Positions 25,121-34,014 of a stretch of DNA of 64,000 nucleotides are shown here, piece after piece. Both the position numbers and the translations under genes were made by a program. The notes below the pieces were generated by a model. That model did not search any database. It was not told the origin of the DNA and saw only the letters and a program-made list of their open reading frames with translations. Source of the stretch: Micromonospora sp. WMMD961 (GTDB taxonomy: Bacteria > Actinomycetota > Actinomycetes > Mycobacteriales > Micromonosporaceae). Positions within the stretch are counted from its first letter, which is position 1. Each line of letters begins with the position of its first letter. The stretch spans positions 2,572,501 to 2,636,500 of the forward strand of contig NZ_JARUBJ010000002.1 of NCBI RefSeq assembly GCF_029626145.1, read 5' to 3'.

Positions 25121-26086
25121 ATGACGTCGTTCGGTTTTCACGCCTCCCACGAGCAGATCGGTCCGCGCGCCCTCCTCGAGGCGGTGATGCACGCCGAGCG
25201 GGCCGGCTTCGACGCCGCCATGTGCTCCGACCACTTCTCCCCGTGGAGCGCCCGGCAGGGCGAATCCGCCTTCGCCTGGTCCTGGCTGGGGTCCGCGTTG
25301 CAGGCCACCGGCCTGCCGTTCGGGGTGGTCAACGCGCCCGGCCAGCGGTACCACCCGGCGATCATCGCGCAGGCCATCGGCACTCTCGGCGCGATGTACC
25401 CGGGCCGCTTCTGGGCCGCGCTGGGCACCGGCGAGGCCAGCAACGAGCACATCACCGGCGACCCGTGGCCGCGCAAGGACGTCCGCGCCGCCCGGCTGCG
25501 CGAGTGCGTGGACGTGATCCGCGCGCTGCTGGCCGGCGAGGAGGTCAGCCACGACGGCCTGGTCCGGGTGGACCGGGCCCGGCTGTGGACCCGCCCGGAA
25601 CAGCCGCCCGCGCTGGTCGGCGCTGCCGTCAGCGTGGCCACCGCCCGCTGGTGCGCCGAGTGGGCGGACGGGTTGATCACCGTGAACGCGCCGACGGCAC
25701 ACCTGCGCGAGATGATCGACGCGTACCGGGACGCCGGTGGGCGCGGACCGCTGCACCTGCAGGTGCACGTCTCCTGGGCGCCGGATCAGGCGCAGGCCGA
25801 GGCCATCGCGTACGACCAGTGGCGCAGTAACGTCTTTGCCCCGCCGGTCTGCTGGGACCTGGAGACCGTCGAGCACTTCGACGTGGTCTCCGCCGACGTA
25901 CCGGCGCAGCGGGTCGCCGAGGTGGTCAACGTGTCAGCGGACCTGGGCCGGCACGTCGGGTGGCTGGAGGAGTACCTGGAGCTCGGCTTCGACCAGATCG
26001 CCCTGCACCACGTCGGGCAGGAGCAGCGCGGCTTCATCGACGCGTTCGGCACCGAGGTGTTGCCGAAGCTGCGCCCGACCGGCTGA
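25121..26086 (+). CDS. LLM-class flavin-dependent oxidoreductase
   Basis: 321 residues with a luciferase-like monooxygenase TIM barrel (FGFHASHEQIGPRALLEAVMHAERAGFDAAMCSDHF). It matches the subfamily of non-mycobacterial LLM oxidoreductases that resemble F420-dependent glucose-6-phosphate dehydrogenase; whether it uses F420 or FMN cannot be told from sequence. Stands between the dehydrogenase and the antiporter in the same direction. Confidence 0.85.
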   Translation: MTSFGFHASHEQIGPRALLEAVMHAERAGFDAAMCSDHFSPWSARQGESAFAWSWLGSALQATGLPFGVVNAPGQRYHPAIIAQAIGTLGAMYPGRFWAALGTGEASNEHITGDPWPRKDVRAARLRECVDVIRALLAGEEVSHDGLVRVDRARLWTRPEQPPALVGAAVSVATARWCAEWADGLITVNAPTAHLREMIDAYRDAGGRGPLHLQVHVSWAPDQAQAEAIAYDQWRSNVFAPPVCWDLETVEHFDVVSADVPAQRVAEVVNVSADLGRHVGWLEEYLELGFDQIALHHVGQEQRGFIDAFGTEVLPKLRPTG

Positions 26087-26125
26087 TCGAGGCTCGGATC
26101 CGTCGGGCCCCTAGGCTCGTACCCC

Positions 26126-27697
26126 ATGGAAAGCCTGTTTCCGGTCGTCGTCTTCCTGGCGATCGCCACCCTGGGCGCCGCGCTGGCCCGCCGGCTCGGC
26201 CTGCTCGCACCGATCGTGCTGGTCGTGGTCGGTCTGGCGCTCTCGTTCGTGCCGGGCTTCCCGCAGATGCACCTCGAACCCGAGTTGGTGCTGATCGGCA
26301 TCCTGCCGCCGTTGCTCTACGTGGCCGCGCTGGAGACCTCGGTGCCGGCGTTCAAGAACAACATCCGGCCGATCCTGCTGCTCGCGGTCGGCCTGGTGCT
26401 GTTCACGGCGTTCGTGGTCGGGTTGGTACTGCACCTGCTGCTGCCGCAGCTGCCGTTCGCGATCTGCCTCGCACTCGGCGCGGTGGTCGCCCCACCGGAC
26501 GCCGTGGCCGCCACGGCCGTCGCCCGCCGGGTCGGGCTGCCCCGCCGGGTCGTCACCATCCTGGAGGGCGAGAGCCTCATCAACGACGCCACCGCGCTGG
26601 TGCTGCTGCGGGTCGCGACGATGGCCACCGTCGGCTCGGCCGTCGGCACCACCGAGGTCGCCCTCGAGGTGCTGCGGGCCACCGGCGGCGGCATCCTGAT
26701 CGGAGCGCTCGGGGCGGTGGTGTTCGGCTTCCTGCACCGGCGGATCAGTGACCCGCTGCTGGACAACGCGCTGTCGCTGATCATCCCGTTCGCGGTGGTG
26801 TTCACCGCCGAGCATCTGCACGCCTCCGGGGTGGTCGCGGTGGTCGTCACCGGTCTGGTGCTCGGCCACCAGCTGCCGCAGCTGATGTCGGCGGCGTCCC
26901 GGTTGCAGGTCGGGGCGTTCTGGCGGCTGGTCCGTTTCCTGCTGGAGGGTCTGGTCTTCCTGCTGGTCGGGCTCCAACTGCGGGAGGTCCTGCGCGATCT
27001 CGACGAGCCGGTCGGCTCACTCATCCTGATCACCTTCGCGGTGCTCGCCACCGTCTTCCTGAGCCGGTTCGTCTGGCTCTTCCCGGCCACCTATCTGGCT
27101 CGGCTGGTGCCCCGGGTCCGGCAGCGCGACCCCCGGCCGTCCCCCAAGGTCCCGATCGTCATCGGCTGGGCCGGCATGCGCGGTGTGGTGACCCTGGCCG
27201 CCGCACTCGCGTTGCCGCTGACCCTCGCCGACGACGAGCCGTACCCCCGGGCGTTGCTCATCTGGTTGGCCTTCGCGGTGATCGTCTTCACACTCGTCGG
27301 CCAGGGTGCCACGCTGCCGTTGGTCGCGCGTCGGCTGCGGCTGCCCCCGGACGACCCGGTGCAGGACGCGTTGTCCGCGGCCGGCGTGCAGCAGCAGGCC
27401 AGCCGGGCCGCTCAGGAGCGCCTCGACGAGCTGGCCGACAGCGCGCCGGCGGCGGTGGTGGACCGGCTGCGTCGAGCGGTGGAGGACCGCACCAACATGG
27501 CGTGGGAACGGCTCGGTGGCACCGAGCGGGAGACGCCGTCGCAGGCGTACGGTCGGCTACGGCAGGAGATGATCGACGCCGAGCGGGAGGTGTTCCGGGC
27601 CGCCCGGGACTCCGGTCGGATACCCGAGGAGGTGCTGGTGCAGGCCTATCGTGACCTGGACCTGGAAGAGTCGTTGCTGCGGGAGGTCGAGAAGTGA
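26126..27697 (+). CDS. Na+/H+ antiporter, CPA1 family
   Basis: 523 residues with about 12 membrane helices in the first 400 residues. The ion-binding signature PPDAVAATAV and LEGESLINDATALV are present, as in NhaP/NHE-type exchangers. The C-terminal 120 residues are cytoplasmic and charged. It exports Na+ or K+ in exchange for protons. The stop overlaps the GTG start of the UBP zinc-finger gene by four bases. Confidence 0.92.
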   Translation: MESLFPVVVFLAIATLGAALARRLGLLAPIVLVVVGLALSFVPGFPQMHLEPELVLIGILPPLLYVAALETSVPAFKNNIRPILLLAVGLVLFTAFVVGLVLHLLLPQLPFAICLALGAVVAPPDAVAATAVARRVGLPRRVVTILEGESLINDATALVLLRVATMATVGSAVGTTEVALEVLRATGGGILIGALGAVVFGFLHRRISDPLLDNALSLIIPFAVVFTAEHLHASGVVAVVVTGLVLGHQLPQLMSAASRLQVGAFWRLVRFLLEGLVFLLVGLQLREVLRDLDEPVGSLILITFAVLATVFLSRFVWLFPATYLARLVPRVRQRDPRPSPKVPIVIGWAGMRGVVTLAAALALPLTLADDEPYPRALLIWLAFAVIVFTLVGQGATLPLVARRLRLPPDDPVQDALSAAGVQQQASRAAQERLDELADSAPAAVVDRLRRAVEDRTNMAWERLGGTERETPSQAYGRLRQEMIDAEREVFRAARDSGRIPEEVLVQAYRDLDLEESLLREVEK

Positions 27698-27951
27698 GTT
27701 GTCAGCACCTGACCGAGGCGGGTGCCGTCGAGGCGCGTACTCCGGACGAGTGCGCGGACTGCGTCGCCGTCGGCGACACCTACTGGGTGCACCTGCGCAC
27801 CTGCCTGAGCTGCGGGCAGGTCGGCTGCTGCGATTCGTCGCCGAACCAGCACGCGAGCAAGCACTACGCGTCCACCGGACACCCGGTGATCCGCTCGGCG
27901 CAGCCCGGCGAGTCGTGGCGCTGGTGCTACGTCGACGAGGAGATCGGCTGA
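27694..27951 (+). CDS. UBP-type zinc-finger protein
   Basis: 85 residues. Cys3, the CADC pair, CLSCGQVGCC and the His-rich segment SPNQHASKHYASTGHP form the ubiquitin-protease zinc finger fold, which in eukaryotes binds ubiquitin C-termini. GTG 27694 overlaps the antiporter stop (GTGA) and has GGGAGG upstream. In bacteria this domain is often next to or fused with Na+/H+ antiporters, so it probably regulates the antiporter. Confidence 0.9.
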   Translation: MSCQHLTEAGAVEARTPDECADCVAVGDTYWVHLRTCLSCGQVGCCDSSPNQHASKHYASTGHPVIRSAQPGESWRWCYVDEEIG

Positions 27952-29201
27952 CCGCTGGCCGGGAGCGGCCGGACGCGGTTCGCCAGGGCCCGTCGGGTCA
28001 GCGGCGGCACGGCCAAGCCGGTGCCGGCGAGCATCCCGGCCAGGGCCAGCCAGCCGACCGGACCTCCGTCGAGGATCAGCCAGGTCAGCAATGCCGGCCC
28101 GGCCGCGCGGGCCAGGCCGGAGAGCAGTGTGTCGACCCCCTGGTAGGCGCCGATGGCGTCCGGGGCGGCGAGGTCGTAGGCCAGCGCCGCCCCGGCCCCG
28201 CCGTGCCACAGATCACCGAGTGTGTAGACCGCTGTCGCGCCCAGTAACAGGCCGATCGCGGCCACGGTGGGCACGACGGCGGTCGTGGCCCAGAGCAGCA
28301 TCCCGGTCGCGAGCACCAGGCCGGCCCGACGCATCGTCGCCGCCGCCGGCAACGCGTGCCGGGCGCTCCCGCTCAGCCGTACCGCGAACAGCACGGTGAG
28401 CAGCGTGTTGACCAGCAGCACGGCGGCGACGGTCACCGGGGGCGCGTCGGTGCGGGTCACCACCCACAGCGGCAGAATCAGCGTCAGCGCCACCCAGTGC
28501 AGGGAGAGCACCGCCGAAGCGCCGGCGACCGCGAGGAAGCGCCCGTCGCGCACCGCACGGCCCGGTCGCGGCCGGACCGGCCGCCGGACCGGCGGATACG
28601 ACGGCAGTCGCATGATCAGCGCCGCCGACAGCAGATACGTCGCGACGTTGCCGAGCACCAGCAGTCGGTACGCCCACCCGGTGTCCGCCACCAGCGCGAA
28701 CGCGGCCAGCCCCGCGCCGAGCGTCACGCCCAGGTTCGCCACCGCGCGAAGGGTGGCAAAGGCGTGCACCCGGCCCTCCGGGCCGCCGACCGCAGCGACC
28801 AGCGCGGCGCGGACGGCCAGGTTGCCGGAGACCAGCAGCGCGTCCACGGTGGCCACCAGCAGGAAGACCGGGAACGAGCCGACCAGCAGGTACGCGGCCG
28901 CGACAGCGGCCTGTGCCAGTTGGAGGACCGCACGCAGCGCCCGGGGATCACGCCGGTCGGCGAGGCCGCCGAGCGGCACGCTGGCGGTGAGCCCGACCAG
29001 GCCGGCGACAGTGAGCCCCAACCCCACCTCGGTCGGAGTCAGCCCCACGGAACGGGTGAGGTAGAGCGCCGCAGCGGTCACCCACAGCCCGGTGCCGACC
29101 GTGTTGGCCAGGGTGGCCAGCGACAGGGTGCGCAGCCGACCGGGCGGCGGTAGCGGCGACAGCGACCGCCGTCGGCCACGAAACCCCGCCCGGATGCCCA
29201 T
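27927..29201 (-). CDS. MFS transporter
   Basis: 424 residues with about 12 membrane helices and GLADRRDPRALR after the second helix, the MFS loop 2-3 motif. ATG 29201 is chosen; the longer upstream frame lacks a ribosome site. The last 25 bases overlap the convergent zinc-finger gene. Likely a drug or metabolite exporter; substrate unknown. Confidence 0.88.
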   Translation of the reverse strand: MGIRAGFRGRRRSLSPLPPPGRLRTLSLATLANTVGTGLWVTAAALYLTRSVGLTPTEVGLGLTVAGLVGLTASVPLGGLADRRDPRALRAVLQLAQAAVAAAYLLVGSFPVFLLVATVDALLVSGNLAVRAALVAAVGGPEGRVHAFATLRAVANLGVTLGAGLAAFALVADTGWAYRLLVLGNVATYLLSAALIMRLPSYPPVRRPVRPRPGRAVRDGRFLAVAGASAVLSLHWVALTLILPLWVVTRTDAPPVTVAAVLLVNTLLTVLFAVRLSGSARHALPAAATMRRAGLVLATGMLLWATTAVVPTVAAIGLLLGATAVYTLGDLWHGGAGAALAYDLAAPDAIGAYQGVDTLLSGLARAAGPALLTWLILDGGPVGWLALAGMLAGTGLAVPPLTRRALANRVRPLPASGQPISSST

Positions 29202-29425
29202 CCACCGACCGTAGGGCCGCCGCTCGCGCACCGATGCCCCGTACAGTGCGGCACCTGTCACATTCCGTGTCCTGGTCATCGACTGGTGTCGGGCGGACCG
29301 AGCCCGAAAGCTACGTCGCCTCGGCACGCCGATCGCCCGCCGCCGGGCGTCGTTCGGCTGGGGCGGTGTCCGCCCGGACCCAGACCGCAGCCGTCACCTG
29401 GCGTCCGTGATCGGTGCCGGCCGTC

Positions 29426-29653
29426 CTACCTGGCGGCCTGAACGGAGCTGACGAACCAGGCGCCTGATCCGACATCGACAGGCTCGTCGACCCAGGGCTG
29501 CACGATGACGGCGACGTCCGAGGTCACCGGCCACGCGTCCGCAATCCACCCCTGTGGCGTGACGTCGACGTGTGCGCGCAGTGGCTCAACGACGCCCGGC
29601 GGCAGAACCCACGAGTTCTCCAGGAAGCCGTCCGCGCCGAACTTCTCGATCAT
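29426..29653 (-). CDS. small protein of unknown function
   Basis: 75 residues (MIEKFGADGFLENSWVLPPG...) with normal high-GC3 codon usage throughout, several Trp residues and an acidic composition. It looks like a real conserved small protein but I recognise no motif. The start ATG 29653 has a weak GGTGGTGG upstream. Confidence 0.55.
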   Translation of the reverse strand: MIEKFGADGFLENSWVLPPGVVEPLRAHVDVTPQGWIADAWPVTSDVAVIVQPWVDEPVDVGSGAWFVSSVQAAR

Positions 29654-29690
29654 GGTGACCACCACCATTCCACCCTAGCTGCGACGACCT

Positions 29691-29785
29691 GCCGCCTGCT
29701 GGCCGTCCAGCCCTTGCCGCCTGCTGGCCGTCCAGCCCTTGCCGCCTGCTGGCCGTCCAGCCCTTGCCCCCTGCTGGCCGTCTGG
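29691..29785 (+). repeat. 25-base tandem repeat, about 3.8 copies
   Basis: The unit begins GCCGCCTGCTGGCCGTCC and ends AGCCCTT; copies start at 29691, 29716 and 29741 and are identical, with a shorter, slightly altered fourth at 29766. It lies between two minus-strand genes and is not coding in any convincing frame. Confidence 0.9.
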
Positions 29786-29801
29786 ACCCGGACCGGTGGG
29801 C

Positions 29802-30722
29802 TCAGCGGGTCACGTGGTCGGCGAGGCGTTCGGTGGCGAGACAGGAGACGAGGCAGCGTTCCTTGGTGTCGCCGCTCAGCCGGGCGGTCCAGTCGGTGAG
29901 GCCGCCATCGCCGATCTCCAGGCTGCCGTCCAAAAGGGTGATCCGTAGGGCGCAACCGATGTAGTAGCCGCGACCGCGCCGGCGCTCCGGCTCGTCCACG
30001 AGCGGCACCACACCGGCATCGAGTGCCGGTCGGACGGTGTCGGCCAGCCGTTCCCGGACGACGTCGTCGTCGAAGGTGGTGACGTGCAGCCGGGGCGCGG
30101 CCGCCGGCACCAGCTCGCTGAGGACGGTCTGCCAGTAGGTGAGGTGGCGGTTCAGCAAGCGGGCCTGGGTGTCACCGGAGCCGGTGTCCCGGGCGCTGGA
30201 CACCAGGGCGAAGAGCCGGAAGTGCGCCGACGCCCCGCTGCCGAAATCCTGCGCCCGCAGCACGCGATGGGCAGCGGCCAGGTGCACCTCGCGCTGTCGC
30301 CGGCGACGCAGTGCCGCCTCGACGGCGAGGGCATTGGTGGGATCGCTCAGCACCTCGCTGGCACGCATCGTGGTGACGATCCTGTTCTGGCTGATCGGTG
30401 CGACCGCCGAGCAGGTGCCGACCGGTACCACCGGCGACAGCTCCACACCGGAGACGTCGGCGGGCAGCAGGTGCCACATCCGGGCCTCCACCCGAGCGAG
30501 TACGCCCGGATCCACGCCGGCCGGGCGGACGAACCGATCCTCGCGCCAACGGCGTACCACCTCGGACGGGCGCACAGTCGCGGCGCGGTCGCGGGCCACG
30601 CCCAACAGCAGACTGCGCAGGTCCGCGCCGGACAGCCCGGCCAGTGCGGTCCGCGTTCCCGCCGGCATCGCCGCCCACACCCGACGCTCCGCGTCGGTCA
30701 GTTCGCCGCGATCCATGGCCAT
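29802..30722 (-). CDS. unknown protein, possibly related to class II aminoacyl-tRNA synthetase fold
   Basis: About 306 residues; the start is unsure (ATG 30722 or 30716). A helical N-terminus (1-75) is followed by a mixed domain with LSPVVPVGTCSAVAPISQNRIVTTMRAS, conserved-looking HFRLFALVSSARDTGS, and near the end LEIGDGGLTDWTARL...TKERCLVSCLATERL. The last two segments resemble motif 2 and motif 3 of class II synthetases, but the resemblance is weak and I cannot name a function. No neighbour helps. Confidence 0.6.
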   Translation of the reverse strand: MAMDRGELTDAERRVWAAMPAGTRTALAGLSGADLRSLLLGVARDRAATVRPSEVVRRWREDRFVRPAGVDPGVLARVEARMWHLLPADVSGVELSPVVPVGTCSAVAPISQNRIVTTMRASEVLSDPTNALAVEAALRRRRQREVHLAAAHRVLRAQDFGSGASAHFRLFALVSSARDTGSGDTQARLLNRHLTYWQTVLSELVPAAAPRLHVTTFDDDVVRERLADTVRPALDAGVVPLVDEPERRRGRGYYIGCALRITLLDGSLEIGDGGLTDWTARLSGDTKERCLVSCLATERLADHVTR

Positions 30723-30773
30723 CACCCTGGACGGTGTGGCGGGGCGGGTCCACCGGTTTAAGAGTGCGGGCGT

Positions 30774-31307
30774 TCAGCCGAGCCGACGGATGAGGAGTTG
30801 CCCGGGCCAGGGGTCACGTCCCGGTCGCGCGACAGTGAACGCCTCGGTGGCGGTGAAGCCGCAGCCCTCGTAGAAGCGGACCAGCGCCCGATCGTCGCCG
30901 CCGTAGCAGTCCACCCGCAACAGTCCCAGCCCTCGCGACCGGGCCAGGTCCGCGGCGTGCCCCAGCAGCCGCGCCCCGATCCCCATGCCGGCATACTCCC
31001 GGTCGGTGACCAGCAGCCGCACGTACAGCTCCGGCTCGGCAGCCGGGGGCACGGTACCGCTGGCGGAGCCGACCACCAGCGCACCGACCGGGCGGTCAGC
31101 ACACATCGCCAGGTGCAGGCCGCCGCCCGATGCCCAGTCGTCGGCCTGGGCGATGCGCCGCGGATCTGTCGAGGCCGGCTCGGTGCCCCACTGGCCGGTC
31201 CGGCCGCGCGCAGCCAGCCAGGCGGTAGCGCTGTCGAGTAGCCGCAGCACGGTCCCGGCGTCGTCGGGGCCAGCGGGGCGGATGGTGATGCTCTGCTGGT
31301 CGGTCAT
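30774..31307 (-). CDS. GNAT-family N-acetyltransferase
   Basis: 177 residues from ATG 31307. The acetyl-CoA loop is in DREYAGMGIGARLLGHA, followed by RSRGLGLLRVDCYGGDDRALVRFYEGCGF, a standard GNAT core. Substrate not predictable. Confidence 0.88.
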   Translation of the reverse strand: MTDQQSITIRPAGPDDAGTVLRLLDSATAWLAARGRTGQWGTEPASTDPRRIAQADDWASGGGLHLAMCADRPVGALVVGSASGTVPPAAEPELYVRLLVTDREYAGMGIGARLLGHAADLARSRGLGLLRVDCYGGDDRALVRFYEGCGFTATEAFTVARPGRDPWPGQLLIRRLG

Positions 31308-31666
31308 GCCCGCCATGCTGCTACACCCTGCCCGGGCGGGTGCCGACCTGGGTCCTCGCCGTGGTGGATCTGCCGACCCGGGTCGGACGCGCACCACATG
31401 ATCATGTTAGATCCGCAGTCGGGCCAGCGGTTGCGCGAGGGCGCGTTGCGGTGTCGGGCGGGCTGCGGTGTCGGGCGGGTAGCGGTGTCGGGCGGGTAGC
31501 GGTGTCCGGTCAAGGGTGATTGCGGCGTCCGGTCAAGGGCGGGTTGCGGCGTCCGGTCAAGGGCGCGTTGCGGCGTCGGTTGGGGTGTCGTGTCCCGGAA
31601 CTGTTGTGTGACCTGGTGATTGCCGCCCCCGTGGTGGCGGGCTCATGCCGGGTGCGTGGAGTGTGG
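31308..31666. repeat. 359-base gap with two interleaved tandem-repeat families
   Basis: Between about 31447 and 31585 there are three copies of a 16-17-base unit (GCGGTGTCGGGCGGGT) followed by three of a 23-24-base unit (GCGGCGTCCGGTCAAGGG plus GCGTT or similar). No gene is supported. The region lies downstream of the split HNH gene and of nothing else on that strand. Confidence 0.75.
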
Positions 31667-31864
31667 TCACGTCCGTCGGTGGTAGTGATTTCGGCGGGGA
31701 AGCTGGTCTGGGTCCAGCCAGGCGGGTGGCACGAATTCGGGGTGGCCGTCGCCGGCGAGTTGGACGGCCCAGTCACTGTGATGGAGATGGCGGTGGTGGT
31801 GGCCGCAGAGCAGAACGGCGTTGTCGAGGCTGGTCGGGCCGCCGTCGGCCCAGTGCCGGATGTG
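31667..31864 (-). CDS. 3' exon of DUF222-HNH endonuclease
   Basis: 66 codons including the stop. The frame begins with HIRHWADGGPTSLDNAVLLC and GHHHRHLHHSDW, the second half of the HNH motif, then a short tail ending RRNHYHRRT. It has no start of its own. It continues in frame from residue 351 of the 5' exon when the intron at 31865-34014 is removed, giving a 416-residue protein with the complete HH...N...H nuclease motif. Confidence 0.92.
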   Translation of the reverse strand, partial: HIRHWADGGPTSLDNAVLLCGHHHRHLHHSDWAVQLAGDGHPEFVPPAWLDPDQLPRRNHYHRRT

Positions 31865-31927
31865 GTTGAGTCGGCCCGGGGCGCGGTGGCGGCGTTGCCG
31901 CTGCCCCGTTTCCCCGGGCCGCTCTCC

Positions 31928-31961
31928 GAACCCGGCGTGCGACTTTCACCGCACCGGGCTC
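31928..31961 (-). ncRNA. group II intron domain V
   Basis: 34 bases. It starts GAGCCCGGTGCGG, has a GTGAAAGTC centre with the GAAA-type tetraloop, and closes GCACGCCGGGTTC, matching bacterial group II domain V in length, catalytic AGC-type triad (GAGC) and bulge. It lies 10 bases after the reverse-transcriptase stop, the usual arrangement. This is the catalytic core of the ribozyme. Confidence 0.95.
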
Positions 31962-31970
31962 TCCACGAGG

Positions 31971-33431
31971 TCATGCCATCTGGTCGGTGATCTGTAAGGG
32001 CCAAGGGGATGGGATCGTGTTGCCTCGCAGCCGGTATCGGCTGACTCGTGTTGAGGCGATGTTGAACAGTTCGATCCCGTCCAGGGCGATGGGACGCCAG
32101 CCAGTAGGGCCGCGTAACCATCGCCGGACGTCTCTCCAAGGCATGCGTTGGCGGCGCATCACCCAGTGCACGACGCGCCACCAGACGAAGGTCTGGAGTT
32201 TGTCGAAGGTGTGTTTGGCCACCGCGTGTTTGAAGTAGTTCGCCCAGCCACGCTGGATCTGGTTGATCCGGATCAGCGTTGCCCGGTACTCGGCCTGGGA
32301 CAATCTGCGGGTCAGAGTTCGGATCTTTGCCTTGAAATCGCGGACTGGCCTGTCTGCGATGAAGGTGTAGACGTAGCTCTTATCCGTTCCCCGTTTACGC
32401 ATCCACTTGATATGGAAGCCGAGGAAGTCGAACCCGTCGCTCATGTGCACCACCTGGGTTTTCGCCACGGACAGGCGAAGTCCCACAGGTGCCAGCACCC
32501 TGCTCACCTCCTCGCGCACCGTTTCGGCGTTGGTTTGGGTACCGAACACCAGCACGACGAAGTCGTCCGCGTAGCGGACCATCCGCCAGGTGCCCAGCCC
32601 GTTGCGACGCCGGGTCTTGCGGCGCTCGTGGCTCCATGACCGCCACTGAGCGTCGAAGTGCTCATCGAGCACGCTCAGAGCGATGTTGGCCAGCAGCGGT
32701 GAGAGAATGCCCCCTTGAGGAGTGCCGGTGAGGCTGTCCTCCCGATCACCGGATCTGGTCATGACTCCGGCTTTCAGGAACGCCTTCACCAGGGCCAGTA
32801 CACGTTTGTCCGAGATCCGTAGACGCATCCGATCCATCAACGCGGTGTGGTCGATGGAATCGAAACACGCTTCGATGTCGGCATCCAGGACCCACTGATA
32901 ACCCTTCGTGCCCAACATCTGAATCTCGGCAATCGCGTCGTGCACTCGCCGGTTGGGCCGGAAACCGAACGATGACGGCTTGAAGTCCGCCTCGAAGATC
33001 GGCTCCAACACCAGCTTCAGCGCCGCTTGGACCACCCGGTCGGTAACCGTCGGGATCCCCAACTTGCGGACCTTGCCCGACCCGCGCTTCGGAATCAGTT
33101 GCTGCCGCACCGGCAACGCCTGAAACTCTCGCGCTTTCAACCGCTCTCGAATGCGTTCCAAGAACGCCTGTTCACCGACCCGCTCCCGAATGTCAAAGAC
33201 GGTTGAGCCGTCCACACCCGCAGAACGGGCCCCGGCGTTGCCCGCGACCCGGTCGAACGCCATCATCAGCGTCGCCGGGTCATACACCAGGTTGTACAGA
33301 TCATCGAAGCGACGGCACGGATCGGCCGTCGCCCATTGGTGCAATTTGGTCTGCATCCGTCGTACCCGCGCCTGCGCCAACCCGGCGTCAGGCCACGCGC
33401 CCGGAACATTCACTCCGGGATCTTCGACCAT
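31971..33431 (-). CDS. ltrA: group II intron reverse transcriptase/maturase
   Basis: 486 residues from ATG 33431, which has AAGGAAGGG six bases upstream; ATG 33473 is an alternative. Reverse-transcriptase motifs are intact, including FGFRPNRRVHDAI, LDADIEACFDSIDH, TPQGGILSPLLANI and the catalytic YADDFVV. The maturase X domain follows (QRGWANYFKHAVAKHTFDKL, WWRVVHWVMRRQ). The protein ends soon after X (ITDQMA), so the C-terminal HNH endonuclease domain found in some LtrA proteins is absent. It should promote splicing and retrohoming of its intron. Confidence 0.95.
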   Translation of the reverse strand: MVEDPGVNVPGAWPDAGLAQARVRRMQTKLHQWATADPCRRFDDLYNLVYDPATLMMAFDRVAGNAGARSAGVDGSTVFDIRERVGEQAFLERIRERLKAREFQALPVRQQLIPKRGSGKVRKLGIPTVTDRVVQAALKLVLEPIFEADFKPSSFGFRPNRRVHDAIAEIQMLGTKGYQWVLDADIEACFDSIDHTALMDRMRLRISDKRVLALVKAFLKAGVMTRSGDREDSLTGTPQGGILSPLLANIALSVLDEHFDAQWRSWSHERRKTRRRNGLGTWRMVRYADDFVVLVFGTQTNAETVREEVSRVLAPVGLRLSVAKTQVVHMSDGFDFLGFHIKWMRKRGTDKSYVYTFIADRPVRDFKAKIRTLTRRLSQAEYRATLIRINQIQRGWANYFKHAVAKHTFDKLQTFVWWRVVHWVMRRQRMPWRDVRRWLRGPTGWRPIALDGIELFNIASTRVSRYRLRGNTIPSPWPLQITDQMA

Positions 33432-34014
33432 CACAGTCCCTTCCTTGCTGACCTCGCTGTCGCCCTTCGCCATGCGGCCGGCTCTCCCGACCTCGGACTA
33501 CTACGGCGACTCCGCCCCGTCACGGCCGGATCGGCCGACGGTGGACCCAGCCCCACCCGCGTTGGCCACGCGGTATCAGGCACGTCCGTGACGGTTCCCG
33601 TGTTCACTGACCGATCGATCGTCGAAGGAGGCGCCTGGCTCTACCCCCGCGGCATCGCCACGACTACCCCGCGGCACTTCGTCGTGGCCTCCAGCCGGCC
33701 GTCCACATCACCGACCCGGAGTTCCCCGCCCATCAGGGGCGGGTACGCACCGCGCCCAGCCATCTGCCAGATTCCCAGCTGGTGGTCCATTAGGGGGCTT
33801 CACACACCAGTTCCTCACGTACACCTCTCCGACTCGCTAGCCGAACCCGCACCATCTGGCAGTACTGGCACGCCTCGGCGTCGTCAGGGGCCGCTTGCCG
33901 CCAGGCCCGGCACCTCCCGAACCCGGCTGCCCCTCAGCTTCACCGTCCTGCCGCGACAGGACGGCGGTGGTGGTCTCTCACCTCCACTCGATCAATCAGC
34001 GCCTCACGGCGCAC

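Larger units (their letters stand above)
31865..34014 (-). mobile_element. complete group II intron, 2150 bases
   Basis: On the minus strand the element begins GTGCG at 34014, the group II 5' consensus, and ends in AC at 31865. The last 150 bases hold a 34-base domain V (31928-31961) and a domain VI hairpin with a bulged A seven bases from the end (31871). An intact reverse-transcriptase gene lies within. Both exon edges fall exactly between codons for the two adjacent His residues of the HNH motif (CAC | CAC), so precise splicing restores the host gene. About 580 bases before the reverse transcriptase (33432-34014) are the structured domains I-III and code for no separate protein. Confidence 0.93.

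Noticed and set aside
33724..33746. ATGGGCG in the intron RNA as EBS1 for the exon end CGCCCAC
   Set aside because: Six pairs with a final mismatch, and the bases seem to lie in a hairpin stem, so I could not call it reliably.
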